A DNA stretch of 64,000 nucleotides, taken from assembly GCF_003850565.1 (NCBI RefSeq), contig NZ_CP027706.1, positions 6,386,001-6,450,000 on the forward strand, read 5' to 3'. Shown piece after piece: positions 1 to 10,902 of this stretch; within the stretch, counting starts at the first letter, position 1, and each line of letters opens with the position of its first letter. The notes under the pieces were generated by a model. That model ran no database searches. It was given only the letters and a program-made list of their open reading frames with translations, and was not told the origin of the DNA. The position numbers and the translations under genes were made by a program. This DNA comes from Pseudomonas sessilinigenes. Its GTDB lineage: Bacteria; Pseudomonadota; Gammaproteobacteria; Pseudomonadales; Pseudomonadaceae.

Positions 1-1314
1 ACGCAGGGGCTTGGCCAACAGGCGCTCGCCAGGGACCGCCACAGGCTCTGGCTCACTCCCAGTGGGGCGGCTGTTCCAGAATGGCACCAGCAACAGCGCC
101 GCCACCAGGGCGCAGCCGGCGAACAGCAGGAACACCGTCACCGTATCGAAGTAGCCCGGCAACAGGCCGCCGAGGATCGCCCCCACCGAACCGCAACCGT
201 TGACGAAACCGGCCGCCGTGGCCCCGGCCCCGGCCGCGCCGAAATCGATGGCTGCCGCGCCGCTGATCATCGAGTCCGGTCCGTACAGGGTCAGGCCCAT
301 GACGAACAGCAGCGCCACCACCAGCGCCACGCTGCCGCTATGCAGCGCACCCATGAACAGTCCCAGGCTCAGGGTCAGGGCCAGCAAACTGAGGACACAG
401 GCCGGCATGCGCCGGGCGCCGAACAGCTTGTCCGAGGCCAGGCCGATCATGATCGGCCCAAGCAAGCCGGCCAGCTCGAAGGCCGTGGGCACGATCGCCG
501 CGCCGACCTTGCCCACCGAGGGCATCTGCTCGTAGACGATCACCGGCCCCCATAGCAGGATCGCGTAGCGCGCCGGCTTGAGCAGGAAGTAGGCCAGCCC
601 CAGCACCAGCACCGTGCGGTTGCGCAAGATCGCCCGCAACGGCGCCCAAACCCCAAGGCGGCAACCCTGGGCAGGTTCCTGGGCCGCGGGCTCCTCCTCA
701 ACCGCCGGGAGGCCCACGTCCTGCGGGGTATTGCGCTGGAAGATGAAGAACAGCAATGCGGTCACACCCACCACCGCGGCGCTGGAGATGAACGCCGCAT
801 GCCAGGTCCCCACCAGGGTGTAGGCCCACCAACCGGCAAAGGGCGAGGCCACCAGGCCGCCAAAGGCGTAGCACGAACTCCACAGCCCCAGGACCCGTCC
901 CCGTTGCTCGGCGGGAAAGAAACTCCCGATGTTCTTGCACAACCCCGACCAGCCGGTGGATTGCGCCAGCCCCTGGACCAGCATGCAGGTGGCGAACACC
1001 GGCAAGGTGGCGAAACTGCCCATGACCAGCGCCGCGATGGCGGAAATCAGCAGGCCGCCCAGTACCACCACCCGCGGGCCGAAGCGGTCGGCGAACATGC
1101 CCCAGGTGAACTGCCCCACGGCGTAGGCCGCCAGGTAGATGGCATCGAGGTTGGCCATGGCCATCTTGTCGAGGGTGAAGTCGGGATCGTCGGCGATCCC
1201 CAGCTTGGCGACGGAAAAGGCTTTGCGGGTGAAATAGAACGCCGCGTAGGCGATCCAGGTGATGGCGAAAATCTGCACGCGCCAACGTTTGATGGTGCCG
1301 ATCTGCTTGTTCAT
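1..1314 (-). CDS. MFS transporter of the organophosphate:phosphate antiporter type, probable 2-aminoethylphosphonate permease (3' end missing)
   Basis: Open reading frame of 438 codons that runs off the left edge, so the C-terminus is not visible. It starts MNKQIGTIKRWRVQIF and shows about eleven to twelve hydrophobic segments typical of the major facilitator superfamily. The stretch YAAFYFTRKAFSVAK near residue 25 and the W-G-x-x-A-D-R-x-G loop around residue 75 resemble the GlpT/UhpT (OPA) subfamily. An AGGT sequence lies about 8 bases before the ATG. Its position beside phnW-phnX and two LysR genes suggests uptake of 2-aminoethylphosphonate, as known for OPA-type permeases called AepP in other bacteria. 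Substrate is inference from context; the transporter fold is well supported. Confidence 0.8.
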   Translation of the reverse strand, partial: MNKQIGTIKRWRVQIFAITWIAYAAFYFTRKAFSVAKLGIADDPDFTLDKMAMANLDAIYLAAYAVGQFTWGMFADRFGPRVVVLGGLLISAIAALVMGSFATLPVFATCMLVQGLAQSTGWSGLCKNIGSFFPAEQRGRVLGLWSSCYAFGGLVASPFAGWWAYTLVGTWHAAFISSAAVVGVTALLFFIFQRNTPQDVGLPAVEEEPAAQEPAQGCRLGVWAPLRAILRNRTVLVLGLAYFLLKPARYAILLWGPVIVYEQMPSVGKVGAAIVPTAFELAGLLGPIMIGLASDKLFGARRMPACVLSLLALTLSLGLFMGALHSGSVALVVALLFVMGLTLYGPDSMISGAAAIDFGAAGAGATAAGFVNGCGSVGAILGGLLPGYFDTVTVFLLFAGCALVAALLLVPFWNSRPTGSEPEPVAVPGERLLAKPLR

Positions 1315-1600
1315 CGTGATTCTGACCTCAGGGTGAGTGTGCCGGCAGGATGCAAAGCAAACGCCTGTGTTTTTTGTTGTTGAGCACGGCGGCAAGGCCC
1401 TTGTGGCGGGCGCTGCCGGTCAGACGGGGCCTGTTGCGCTCCCGGGCGGGAGGTTGCGAGCGCACGCACAGGCCCCAGGACCCGATGGCGGTCGACCGAC
1501 CGGTCACCGGGCCTTGAAAGATGGAAGCAATTAGCAATTAATAAATGAAATCGATTTATCGTATTTCAAATATAAGTCCAGCTTGTAAGAGGCCCTCGCC

Positions 1601-2482
1601 ATGTCGGTTTCCCATGCACAGTTGAAAGCCTTCCATGCCGTGGCCGTGCACGGCAGCTTCACCCGGGCCGCCGAACGCCTGTACCTGACCCAACCGGCCA
1701 TCTCCGACCAAGTGCGCAAGCTGGAGGAGCGTTTCGGCGTCCTGCTGTTTCATCGCAACAAGCGCTCGGTGCAGCTCACCGACCTCGGGCAGCGATTACT
1801 GGCCATCACCCAGCGCCTGTTCGTCGCCGAAGCCGAGGCCAAGGAGCTGTTGCAGGACTCCCAGGCCTTGCAGACCGGCAGCCTGGTGCTGGCGGTGGAT
1901 GCGCCAGTGCACGTGCTGGCGCAGGTCGCCCGCTTCTGCCAGTTGTATCCGGGGATCAACGTGCGCATCGAGACCGGCAACACCGACGAATCCCTGCTGC
2001 GCCTGTTCAGCTACCAGGCCGACCTGGCCCTGCTGGGACGCGAGGTGGACGATGAGCGACTGTGGTCGCTGACCCTGTGCAATGACCCGATGGTGGCGTT
2101 CGTCTCGCGCAATCATCCCTGGGCCGAGCGCCAGTCCATCTGCCTGGCCGACCTCGACGATACGCCCATGGTGCTGCGGGAAACCGGCTCGGTGACACGC
2201 CAGATCGTGGAGGCGGAAATGCACCGTGCCGGGCTGCGGATCCGCCCGGCGATCCAGGTCGAGGGCCGGGAAGCGGCGCGCGAAGCGGTGGTGGCGGGTA
2301 TCGGCGTGGGCGTGGTGTCGGCGGCGGAATTCGGTGCCGACTCGCGGATCTGCGCCCTGCCTATCGTCGACTGCCAGCAGCGCATGACCGAAACCCTGGT
2401 GTGCCTGCGCGAACAGCGCTCGCGACGGATCGTCGCCACCTTCCTCGACCTGGTGCTCGACAGTCAACCGTCCTCCCTGTAG
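1601..2482 (+). CDS. LysR family transcriptional regulator of the phosphonate locus
   Basis: 293-residue protein, normal length for LysR regulators. The N-terminal winged helix-turn-helix is clear (LKAFHAVAVHGSFTRAAERL, then LTQPAISDQVRKLEERFG), followed by a LysR substrate-binding domain from about residue 90. It is divergent from the OPA-type permease, with a 286-base gap that contains an AT-rich stretch just before the start, the usual place for LysR binding. It probably controls that permease or phnWX in response to 2-aminoethylphosphonate; this is inferred from position only. Its stop codon TAG is formed by the first bases of a REP repeat, so the last residues could have been set by the repeat insertion. 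Confidence 0.87.
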   Translation: MSVSHAQLKAFHAVAVHGSFTRAAERLYLTQPAISDQVRKLEERFGVLLFHRNKRSVQLTDLGQRLLAITQRLFVAEAEAKELLQDSQALQTGSLVLAVDAPVHVLAQVARFCQLYPGINVRIETGNTDESLLRLFSYQADLALLGREVDDERLWSLTLCNDPMVAFVSRNHPWAERQSICLADLDDTPMVLRETGSVTRQIVEAEMHRAGLRIRPAIQVEGREAAREAVVAGIGVGVVSAAEFGADSRICALPIVDCQQRMTETLVCLREQRSRRIVATFLDLVLDSQPSSL

Positions 2483-2577
2483 CCGCTGTCGAGCCACGGT
2501 GAGGCTGCGCGAAGGTCTGCAGGACCTTGCCCCACGCCTGCTACGCAGCCGTACACAGCCTGCGGCAGCGGCTACAG
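2479..2577. repeat. REP inverted pair between convergent LysR genes
   Basis: GTAGCCGCTGTCGAGCC at the left end is mirrored by GGCAGCGGCTAC at the right end, with about 65 bases between, matching five other pairs in the window. Both flanking genes use the TAG within this repeat as their stop codon. Confidence 0.8.
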
Positions 2578-3438
2578 GGCTTGCGGGGCGAGGCCGAGGA
2601 AGGCCTGGATCAGCCGCAGTTCCCGGCGCCGCTCCAGGCAACCGATCATGTGCTGGTTGACCAGGCCCGCGCCACGAAGCGGCACCACCCGCACCCGTGG
2701 GTCGTGGCCCACTTCCTGCGAGCTGACGATCCCGACCCCCAGGTGCGCCGCCACCGCCTCGGTCACCGCCTCGCGACTGTCCAGTTCCAACAGCACCCGG
2801 GGCTGCACCTTGGCCAGGGTGCACGCGCCGTCGAAGGTGCGGCGGGTGATGGAGCTGGGCTCGCGCAGCACCATGATCACCTGGTCCAGTTGCTCGATGG
2901 CGATGCCTTCGGCCAGCTCCAGCCACTCATGGCCCTGGGGCACCAGGGCGCACATCCGCGACTGCCCGAGGCTCTGCAGGTGCAGGCCCTTGCGCTCCTC
3001 GACCTCGGTCAGCACCGCCACGTCGGCATGCTCCGAGAGCAACGCGGCCAGGGTCTCCTGGGCGTTACCCAGGCGCAGGTTGACGGTCACCCCCGGGTAA
3101 CGCTCGCGCAGGCGGGCCAGCATCGGCATGACCACGTGCGGGCCGTCCGCCGCCACTTCCAGGCGCCCGGTCAGCAGCTGGCGATTGGCCTCGAGCATGG
3201 CCTGGGCTTCTTCGGCGAGGCCGAACATCGCCCGGGTGATGGCCGCCAGCTTGGTGCCCTCCTCGGTCAGCTCCACCCGCCGGGCGGTACGTCGCAGGAG
3301 GGTGATCTGGTAGTGCTCCTCCAGAGCCTTGACGTGCCCGGTGACCGCCGGCTGGCTGATGAACAGGCGTGCGGCGGCCCGGGTGAAGCTGCCTTCACGG
3401 GCCACGGCATCGAACGCACGCAGTTGGAACAAATTCAT
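2572..3438 (-). CDS. LysR family transcriptional regulator, probable regulator of phnWX
   Basis: LysR-type regulator of 288 residues from the ATG chosen here ([16 protein letters not shown]); an in-frame GTG 15 bases upstream would give 293. The DNA-binding helix-turn-helix reads [26 protein letters not shown], followed by the effector-binding domain. It is transcribed divergently from phnW, whose start is 110 bases away, and that gap is AT-rich, so control of phnW-phnX is likely. The presence of a second LysR gene on the other side is unusual: one may serve the permease and one the degradation genes. The last codons read Q-A-L followed by a TAG that belongs to the REP repeat. Confidence 0.86.
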   Translation of the reverse strand: MNLFQLRAFDAVAREGSFTRAAARLFISQPAVTGHVKALEEHYQITLLRRTARRVELTEEGTKLAAITRAMFGLAEEAQAMLEANRQLLTGRLEVAADGPHVVMPMLARLRERYPGVTVNLRLGNAQETLAALLSEHADVAVLTEVEERKGLHLQSLGQSRMCALVPQGHEWLELAEGIAIEQLDQVIMVLREPSSITRRTFDGACTLAKVQPRVLLELDSREAVTEAVAAHLGVGIVSSQEVGHDPRVRVVPLRGAGLVNQHMIGCLERRRELRLIQAFLGLAPQAL

Positions 3439-3548
3439 ATCTATCGGCCTCACTTATGGCAGGCATAACAACAAACAATTTGATTGATGATAAGGCAAAT
3501 TGCAATTTAGTCGCCGTAGCTTGCTCCCATCATCTTCGAGGACACAGC

Positions 3549-4658
3549 ATGAGCATCGCCGAGCCAATCCTGCTTACCCCCGGTCCCCTGACCACTTCCG
3601 CCCGTACTCGTCGGGCGATGCTGGTGGACTGGGGCTCCTGGGATCGCGACTTCAACCAGCTGACCGCCAGCCTGTGCGAGCAACTGCTGGCCATCGTCAA
3701 CGGCCAGGCCACCCATCACTGTGTCCCCCTCCAAGGCAGCGGCACCTTCGCCGTGGAAGCCGCCATCGGCACCCTGGTGCCCCGCGATGGCAAGGTCCTG
3801 GTGCTGATCAATGGCGCCTACGGCCAGCGCCTGGCGAAGATCTGCAAGGTCCTGGGCCGCGCCTACAGCACCTTCGAGACCGCCGAAGACCAACCGACCA
3901 CCGCCGCCGACGTCGATCGCCTGCTGGCCGCCGACAACGCCATCAGCCACGTGGCACTGATCCACTGCGAAACCAGCACCGGCATCCTCAACCCTCTGCC
4001 GGAAATCGCCCAGGTGGTCGCCCGCCACGGCAAGCGCCTGATCATCGACGCCATGAGCTCCTTCGGCGCCCTGCCGATCGATGCTGCCCAAGTGCCGTTC
4101 GAGGCCCTGATCGCCGCTTCCGGCAAGTGCCTGGAAGGCGTTCCGGGCATGGGCTTCGTCTTCGCCGAGAAACACGCCCTGGCCGGCGCCGAAGGCAACT
4201 GCCACTCCCTGGCCATGGATCTGCACGACCAACAGGCCTATATGACCAAGACCGGCCAGTGGCGCTTCACCCCACCGACCCATGTGGTCGCGGCCCTGCA
4301 CGAAGCCCTGGTGCAATACAACGAAGAAGGTGGCCTGCCGGCACGTCACCAACGCTACGCCGACAACTGCCGGACCCTGCTCGAAGGCATGGCCAAGCTC
4401 GGCCTGCGCAGTTTCCTGCCCAGCCAGATCCAGGCGCCGATCATCGTCACCTTCCATGCCCCGCGTGATCCGCGCTACCAGTTCAAGGACTTCTACGAAC
4501 GCGTCAAGGCCAAGGGTTTCATTCTCTATCCGGGCAAGCTGACCCAGGTGGAAACCTTCCGCGTCGGCTGCATCGGCGTGGTGGGGCCTGCGGGCATGCA
4601 ATCGGCAGTGGACGCCGTGGCCCAGGTGCTGCGGGAAATGGAAGTGCTGGATATCTGA
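3549..4658 (+). CDS. phnW: 2-aminoethylphosphonate:pyruvate transaminase
   Basis: Transfers the amino group of 2-aminoethylphosphonate to pyruvate, giving phosphonoacetaldehyde and alanine, the first step of the phosphonatase pathway; a cytoplasmic PLP enzyme. The 369-residue protein has the family N-terminus ([19 protein letters not shown]), the glycine-rich [10 protein letters not shown] segment, the D-A-M-S-S-F-G motif, and the PLP lysine K193 in [13 protein letters not shown]. Length fits the roughly 367-371 residues of known PhnW. An in-frame start about 90 bases upstream was rejected because it adds an unlike N-terminal tail. phnX follows after 80 bases, so the two probably form one transcript, divergent from a LysR gene. 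Confidence 0.95.
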   Translation: MSIAEPILLTPGPLTTSARTRRAMLVDWGSWDRDFNQLTASLCEQLLAIVNGQATHHCVPLQGSGTFAVEAAIGTLVPRDGKVLVLINGAYGQRLAKICKVLGRAYSTFETAEDQPTTAADVDRLLAADNAISHVALIHCETSTGILNPLPEIAQVVARHGKRLIIDAMSSFGALPIDAAQVPFEALIAASGKCLEGVPGMGFVFAEKHALAGAEGNCHSLAMDLHDQQAYMTKTGQWRFTPPTHVVAALHEALVQYNEEGGLPARHQRYADNCRTLLEGMAKLGLRSFLPSQIQAPIIVTFHAPRDPRYQFKDFYERVKAKGFILYPGKLTQVETFRVGCIGVVGPAGMQSAVDAVAQVLREMEVLDI

Positions 4659-4669
4659 TCGCCCCGACA

Positions 4670-4688
4670 CCGTGCCCGCCGGGCACGG
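4670..4688 (+). other. Intercistronic hairpin between phnW and phnX
   Basis: Perfect 8-bp stem CCGTGCCC/GGGCACGG with a GCC loop. There is no following T-run, so it looks like an RNA processing or stability hairpin rather than a terminator; function not shown. Confidence 0.55.
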
Positions 4689-4738
4689 CCCGAACCCATT
4701 CGGCGAGCGTCCTCGCCTCTTGTACAGGTCCTTGAACG

Positions 4739-5566
4739 ATGAACTACACCAACCCCAACCAGCTGCAAGCCGCGATCCTCGACTGGGCCGGCACCGTGGT
4801 CGATTTCGGCTCCTTCGCCCCGACCCAGATCTTCGTCGAGGCCTTCGCCGAGTTCGATGTCCAGGTCTCCATCGAAGAAGCCCGCGGCCCGATGGGCATG
4901 GGCAAGTGGGACCATATCCGCACCCTGTGCGACCTGCCGCAAGTGGCCGAGCGCTATCGCAAGGTCTTCGGCCGCACCCCGACCGATGCCGACGTCACCG
5001 CCATCTACGAGCGCTTCATGCCGTTGCAGATCGAGAAGATCGCCGAGCACTCGGCCCTGATCCCCGGGGCCCTGGAGGTCATTGCCAAGCTGCGTGAGCA
5101 AGGCATCAAGATCGGTTCCTGCTCCGGTTATCCGAAGATGGTGATGGATCGGGTGGTGGCTCTGGCCGCGACCAACGGCTATGTCGCCGACCACGTGGTG
5201 GCCACCGACGAAGTGCCCAACGGCCGCCCCTGGCCCGCCCAGGCCCTGGCCAACGTGATCGCCCTGGGTATCGACGATGTCGCCGCGTGTGTGAAGATCG
5301 ACGACACCGTGCCGGGGATTCTCGAAGGCCGCCGCGCCGGGATGTGGACCGTGGCCCTGACCTGCTCGGGCAACGCCCTGGGCCTGACCTACGAGGGCTA
5401 CCGGGCACTGGCCAGCGATACCCTGGCCAGCGAGCGCCAGCGTATCCACAAGCTGTTCGAGCCGTCGCGCCCGCACTACATGATCGACACCATCGCCGAC
5501 CTGCCCCAGGTGATCGCCGATATCAACCAGCGCCTGGCCCGGGGAGAAATGCCCCAGGGACAATAA
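4739..5566 (+). CDS. phnX: Phosphonoacetaldehyde hydrolase (phosphonatase)
   Basis: Cleaves the carbon-phosphorus bond of phosphonoacetaldehyde to acetaldehyde and phosphate, completing 2-aminoethylphosphonate breakdown begun by PhnW. The 275-residue HAD-superfamily protein has the nucleophile D15 in [11 protein letters not shown] and the Schiff-base lysine K56 in [10 protein letters not shown], which is the hallmark of this family. Later HAD motifs are [10 protein letters not shown] (motif II serine) and [12 protein letters not shown] (motif IV acidic pair). Length matches known PhnX (about 270). It ends just before a strong rho-independent terminator, so phnWX is probably a two-gene unit. 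Confidence 0.95.
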   Translation: MNYTNPNQLQAAILDWAGTVVDFGSFAPTQIFVEAFAEFDVQVSIEEARGPMGMGKWDHIRTLCDLPQVAERYRKVFGRTPTDADVTAIYERFMPLQIEKIAEHSALIPGALEVIAKLREQGIKIGSCSGYPKMVMDRVVALAATNGYVADHVVATDEVPNGRPWPAQALANVIALGIDDVAACVKIDDTVPGILEGRRAGMWTVALTCSGNALGLTYEGYRALASDTLASERQRIHKLFEPSRPHYMIDTIADLPQVIADINQRLARGEMPQGQ

Positions 5567-5589
5567 GCCCATCGATCACGAACGACAGA

Positions 5590-5619
5590 ACGGCGACTTT
5601 CACCCGTCGCCGTTTTTTT
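5590..5619 (+). terminator. Rho-independent terminator after phnX
   Basis: Stem ACGGCGAC/GTCGCCGT with an 8-base loop followed by seven T residues, 23 bases after the phnX stop. Confidence 0.85.
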
Positions 5620-5759
5620 CATCGACTTGAGGCCAGAACCACCGTCCAAGCGACGAAAGCCCCCGGTGCGCCAGGCAAACCTAAAAAAACCGGCTTACAG
5701 TTAAAGCACTCCGTCGCTCAAGAACGGAGGCTTCAGACCTGATGACCGAGGAATCCCGT

Positions 5760-6314
5760 ATGCCGTGGAAAAACACCGAGGCGCGCTATAGCACCATGAC
5801 GATCGCCCTGCACTGGCTGATGCTGGTGCTGTTGGCCGTGGTCTACGCCTGTATCGAATTTCGCGGCATCTTCCCCAAGGGCAGCGGCGGTCACACCTTG
5901 ATCACCGAGGCTCACTTCATGCTCGGCCTGACCGTATTCCTGCTCGTCTGGCTGCGGCTGTTCGCCCGGGCCCAGGGCGTGGCACCACGGATCGAGCCCA
6001 CGCCGCCGTCATGGCAGAGGCTGCTGGCGACGCTGATGCACTGGGCGCTGTACCTGTTCATGATCGCCATGCCGCTGCTGGGCTGGCTGACCACCAGTGC
6101 CAAGGGGCACCAGGTGATGTTCTACGGCCTGGACCTGCCGTTGCTGCTGCACGAGGACAAGGCCCTGGCCAAACAGCTCCAGGGCTGGCACGAGTTGCTG
6201 GGCACCCTGGGCTACTGGCTGATCGGCCTGCATGCCCTGGCCGGGCTCTATCACCACTATGTGATGCGCGACAACACCCTGCAGCGGATGTGGCGCCAGC
6301 GCGGTCAGGCCTGA
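5760..6314 (+). CDS. Cytochrome b561 family membrane protein
   Basis: Predicted di-heme b-type cytochrome of the inner membrane, 184 residues with four hydrophobic segments. Heme-ligand histidines are visible in the expected places: H20 in MTIALHWLML, a second in helix 2 (EAHFMLGL), one in the third helix (LMHWALYL), and H in GLHALAGLYHHYV near the C-terminus. In this family it passes electrons from quinol, often to superoxide or as a monocistronic oxidoreductase. The start chosen has a GAGGAA ribosome site 6 bases upstream; an ATG 18 bases earlier is also possible. Its last 10 bases overlap the end of the convergent downstream gene. Confidence 0.85.
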   Translation: MPWKNTEARYSTMTIALHWLMLVLLAVVYACIEFRGIFPKGSGGHTLITEAHFMLGLTVFLLVWLRLFARAQGVAPRIEPTPPSWQRLLATLMHWALYLFMIAMPLLGWLTTSAKGHQVMFYGLDLPLLLHEDKALAKQLQGWHELLGTLGYWLIGLHALAGLYHHYVMRDNTLQRMWRQRGQA

Positions 6315-7234
6315 CCGGTAAACCCGCGGCGTCCCTGCAACCCTCCGGTGTGGACGAAGATCAACCGACAACCCGGTGCGAAGCGCCCGGCCCGGACCTG
6401 CTCGTAAAGGGCCAGCAGGGCCTTGCCGGTGTACAACGGCTCCAGCGGTAAGCCGCTGGTCTTTTCGGTCTGCTCGATGAACGCCTCCAGCTCCCGGTCC
6501 ACCTTGGCGAAACCGCCACGGCTGGCGTCCAGCAAGGCATAACCTTCGAGCGCCCTGCCCGCTTCCCCCAGGATACCGGCGACTTGCTGTGGCACTCCGT
6601 GGTCCATCGGCACCGCCAGGGCACCATGCACCGGGTGCGCACCGGCCTCGGCCAGGACCAGCCCGGCCAGCGTGGTACCCGTACCGGCGGCCAGCCACCA
6701 ACCGTGATAATCGCTCCAGCCCAGGGCCGGCAGTTGCGAGCGCACCTGCTCCCGCAGCGGCACGCAGCCCAATGCACCGGCCAGGCCGCCGCCGCCCTCG
6801 GGTACCGGGTACAGGTCGGGGTACTGGGCCTGCCAGGGTGTCCAGAAGCCCGGTTGGTGGCGCGCCCGGTAGCCGCCGTAGCCAAGCCAGTGCAACTGCA
6901 TGCCGAAGCGCTCCAGGTCGAGCACGGTCGGGGTGTCCTGGCGCTGCCCGCGCAACAACCCGACCGTGGCGAAGGCGAAACGCTGGCCGGCGGCGGCCAG
7001 GGCATGCAAGTGATTGGAATGGGCGCCGCCGAGGCTGACGATGCCCCTCGCACCCTGGCGGCTCGCTGCCTGCAGGTGGTGGTTGAGCTTGAACCACTTG
7101 TTGCCGCTGATCAGCGGGTCGATCAGGTCCAGGCGCAGTACCGCCACCTCGACCCCGGCCTGGTGCAGCCAATCCAGCTCCAGTCGCTGTAGCGGCGCCT
7201 GGGGCAAACGATCGAAGGACTCGGCAAGGGACAT
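6305..7234 (-). CDS. D-cysteine desulfhydrase / 1-aminocyclopropane-1-carboxylate deaminase family PLP enzyme
   Basis: 309-residue fold-type II PLP enzyme. The PLP lysine is K46 in LISGNKWFKLNHHL, followed by SLGGAHSNHLHALA (phosphate and substrate contacts) and AAGTGTTLAGL, the glycine-rich PLP-phosphate loop; the C-terminus contains FVHTGGLQG. The family splits into ACC deaminases and D-cysteine desulfhydrases, both releasing ammonia and a keto acid. True ACC deaminases are about 338 residues, so a desulfhydrase-like or broader specificity is favoured here, but this is uncertain. Start ATG is followed by SLAESFDRLPQAPLQRL; a longer in-frame extension would run into REP repeats and was rejected. 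Its 3' end overlaps the cytochrome b561 gene by 10 bases. Confidence 0.82.
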   Translation of the reverse strand: MSLAESFDRLPQAPLQRLELDWLHQAGVEVAVLRLDLIDPLISGNKWFKLNHHLQAASRQGARGIVSLGGAHSNHLHALAAAGQRFAFATVGLLRGQRQDTPTVLDLERFGMQLHWLGYGGYRARHQPGFWTPWQAQYPDLYPVPEGGGGLAGALGCVPLREQVRSQLPALGWSDYHGWWLAAGTGTTLAGLVLAEAGAHPVHGALAVPMDHGVPQQVAGILGEAGRALEGYALLDASRGGFAKVDRELEAFIEQTEKTSGLPLEPLYTGKALLALYEQVRAGRFAPGCRLIFVHTGGLQGRRGFTGQA

Positions 7235-7311
7235 CGCGGGCAACTCGGCAGACAGGAAGGCGCATTCTAGCAACCCTGGACAAGATCGCCGGCCCCAACG
7301 AGACAGGCTTC

Positions 7312-7507
7312 GTGTAGCCGATGCCGAAGGCTGCGCAAAGGACCGCAGGGCCTTCAGGGGCGAGGTGCAGGTGCAGGGGTCGAGGATTGCCGTGCCCCTA
7401 CGGGGCAGGTAAGGAGTCGCGGCCGTCAGAGGCCAACGGGAAGGTGCTGGGATGGAAGATCGTCGTGCCCCTGCGGGGCAGGCGCAGCCTTCGGCAGCGG
7501 CTACAGG
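7312..7507. repeat. Composite REP cluster (BIME-like)
   Basis: Outer inverted ends GTAGCCGATGCCGAAGGCTGCG and CGCAGCCTTCGGCAGCGGCTAC (each quoted end matches its mirror with few changes) flank about 150 bases. Inside are two copies of the small palindrome GTGCCCCTACGGGGCAG / GTGCCCCTGCGGGGCAG spaced about 72 bases apart. The cluster fills most of the 295-base gap between fadH and the PLP enzyme gene. Confidence 0.72.
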
Positions 7508-7529
7508 GCCGCTGCCGAGGCCGGAGGGA

Positions 7530-9641
<2,112 letters not shown>

Positions 9642-9779
9642 CTAAAAGCACACCGGCTGTAGGCTCAATGACCGTAACTGACAAGTTATTGATCCAAACG
9701 TACAGCAGCCCTTGGCAAGCGCCGGCTGCCGCCCTACCCTAGTCGACGAATCCTGCACACGGTTGCCAACTGTTTTCCC

Positions 9780-10898
9780 ATGCGCAAACTTCTCTACATC
9801 ACCTTCGCCCTGGCGCTGATCGCGGGCCTCACCAGCTACGGCGTGTGGACCCGCGATCGCCCGGGAGCCCATTACCTGTCGGACCTGCGTATCGAGCTGG
9901 CGGTGGACCAGGGCGTACCCAGCGAACGCGGCAACCTGCTGGCGATCCAGCCGGAGCTGTTTCCCACCGACTACCAGGACATCGAACGCCTGCACCGCAA
10001 GCTCGCGGCTTACCTGCAACAGGCCCGCGAGCGTGGCCTGGTCAATGCCAAGACCGTGGTGGTGCTGCCGGAACATATCGGCACCTGGCTGATGGTCAGT
10101 GGCGAGAAGAACGAGTTGTACCAGGCCACCACCTTGAAGGAAGCCATGAACTGGCTGGCGGTGAGCAACCCGCTGCCGTTTCTCAAGGCCTTGATTGGTG
10201 CCAAGGGCGATAGTCGCGTCGACGATGCGCACCTGCGCATGAAGGCGAAGAAAATGGCCAAGGACTACCAGCTGTTGTTCGGTGGCCTGGCCAAGGAGTT
10301 CCAGGTCACCCTGGTGGCCGGCTCGATTGTCTTGCCCGATCCCAGCGTCAACCAGGGCAGCCTGCAGATCGGCAGCGGTGCCCTGTACAACAGCACCCTG
10401 GTGTTCGGCAGCGACGGCCTGCCCATTGGCCAGCCGCAACGCCAGATCCATCCCACGGCCTCCGAAAGCGGTTATATCCACGGCGATGTGCGTGAGTCGA
10501 TAGAAACTTTCGATACGCCTGCCGGGCGCCTCGGGGTGCTGATCGGCAGTGACAGCTGGTACCCCGACAACTACCGCAAGCTCGACGAACAACAGGCACA
10601 GCTGATAGCGGTGCCGGCCTTCATCATGGGCAAGGGCCGCTGGGAACAGCCTTGGCGCAGCGACAATAGTGCAGCGCTGGGAGCCATGGCGCCGGGGACC
10701 AACGAAGGTGCTGCCTGGCATCATCTGACCCTCACCAGCCGGGCGCCACAGAGCCTGGCCGGCCATGGTGCAAGCGTGTTCATGCGCGGCCAGTTCTGGG
10801 ACCTGGGGACCAGTGGCCAGAGCTTTCTCAGCAACGCGGGCCAGATCTTTGCCGACGACGGCAGCCGCGGTGCCCGCCTGCTGAACCTGTGGTTGTAG
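9780..10898 (+). CDS. Nitrilase-superfamily (carbon-nitrogen hydrolase) fold protein with missing catalytic residues
   Basis: 372 residues with an N-terminal hydrophobic anchor (LLYITFALALIAGLTSYGVW), so probably membrane-tethered or exported. The fold is recognised from VVVLPEHIGTW (catalytic glutamate E98), LYNSTLVFGSDGLPIG and LGVLIGSDSWYPDNYRKL. In active nitrilases the third motif has C-Y-D after the hydrophobic strand; here the cysteine position is G256 (I-G-S-D). The catalytic lysine position in the R-K-x-H-like motif is Q222 (Q-R-Q-I-H). Two of three catalytic residues therefore seem lost. No clear ribosome site precedes the start. The AraC gene begins 4 bases after its stop, so the two are co-transcribed. 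Role unknown; binding or sensing is possible. Confidence 0.72.
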   Translation: MRKLLYITFALALIAGLTSYGVWTRDRPGAHYLSDLRIELAVDQGVPSERGNLLAIQPELFPTDYQDIERLHRKLAAYLQQARERGLVNAKTVVVLPEHIGTWLMVSGEKNELYQATTLKEAMNWLAVSNPLPFLKALIGAKGDSRVDDAHLRMKAKKMAKDYQLLFGGLAKEFQVTLVAGSIVLPDPSVNQGSLQIGSGALYNSTLVFGSDGLPIGQPQRQIHPTASESGYIHGDVRESIETFDTPAGRLGVLIGSDSWYPDNYRKLDEQQAQLIAVPAFIMGKGRWEQPWRSDNSAALGAMAPGTNEGAAWHHLTLTSRAPQSLAGHGASVFMRGQFWDLGTSGQSFLSNAGQIFADDGSRGARLLNLWL

Positions 10899-10902
10899 CG
10901 CC

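Noticed and set aside
3456..3548. phnW start 31 codons upstream
   Set aside because: The added residues are unlike known PhnW proteins and overlap the divergent LysR control region.
7312..7507. Possible CRISPR array from repeated palindromes
   Set aside because: Only two inner repeats and no regular spacers or cas genes; it fits a REP cluster.
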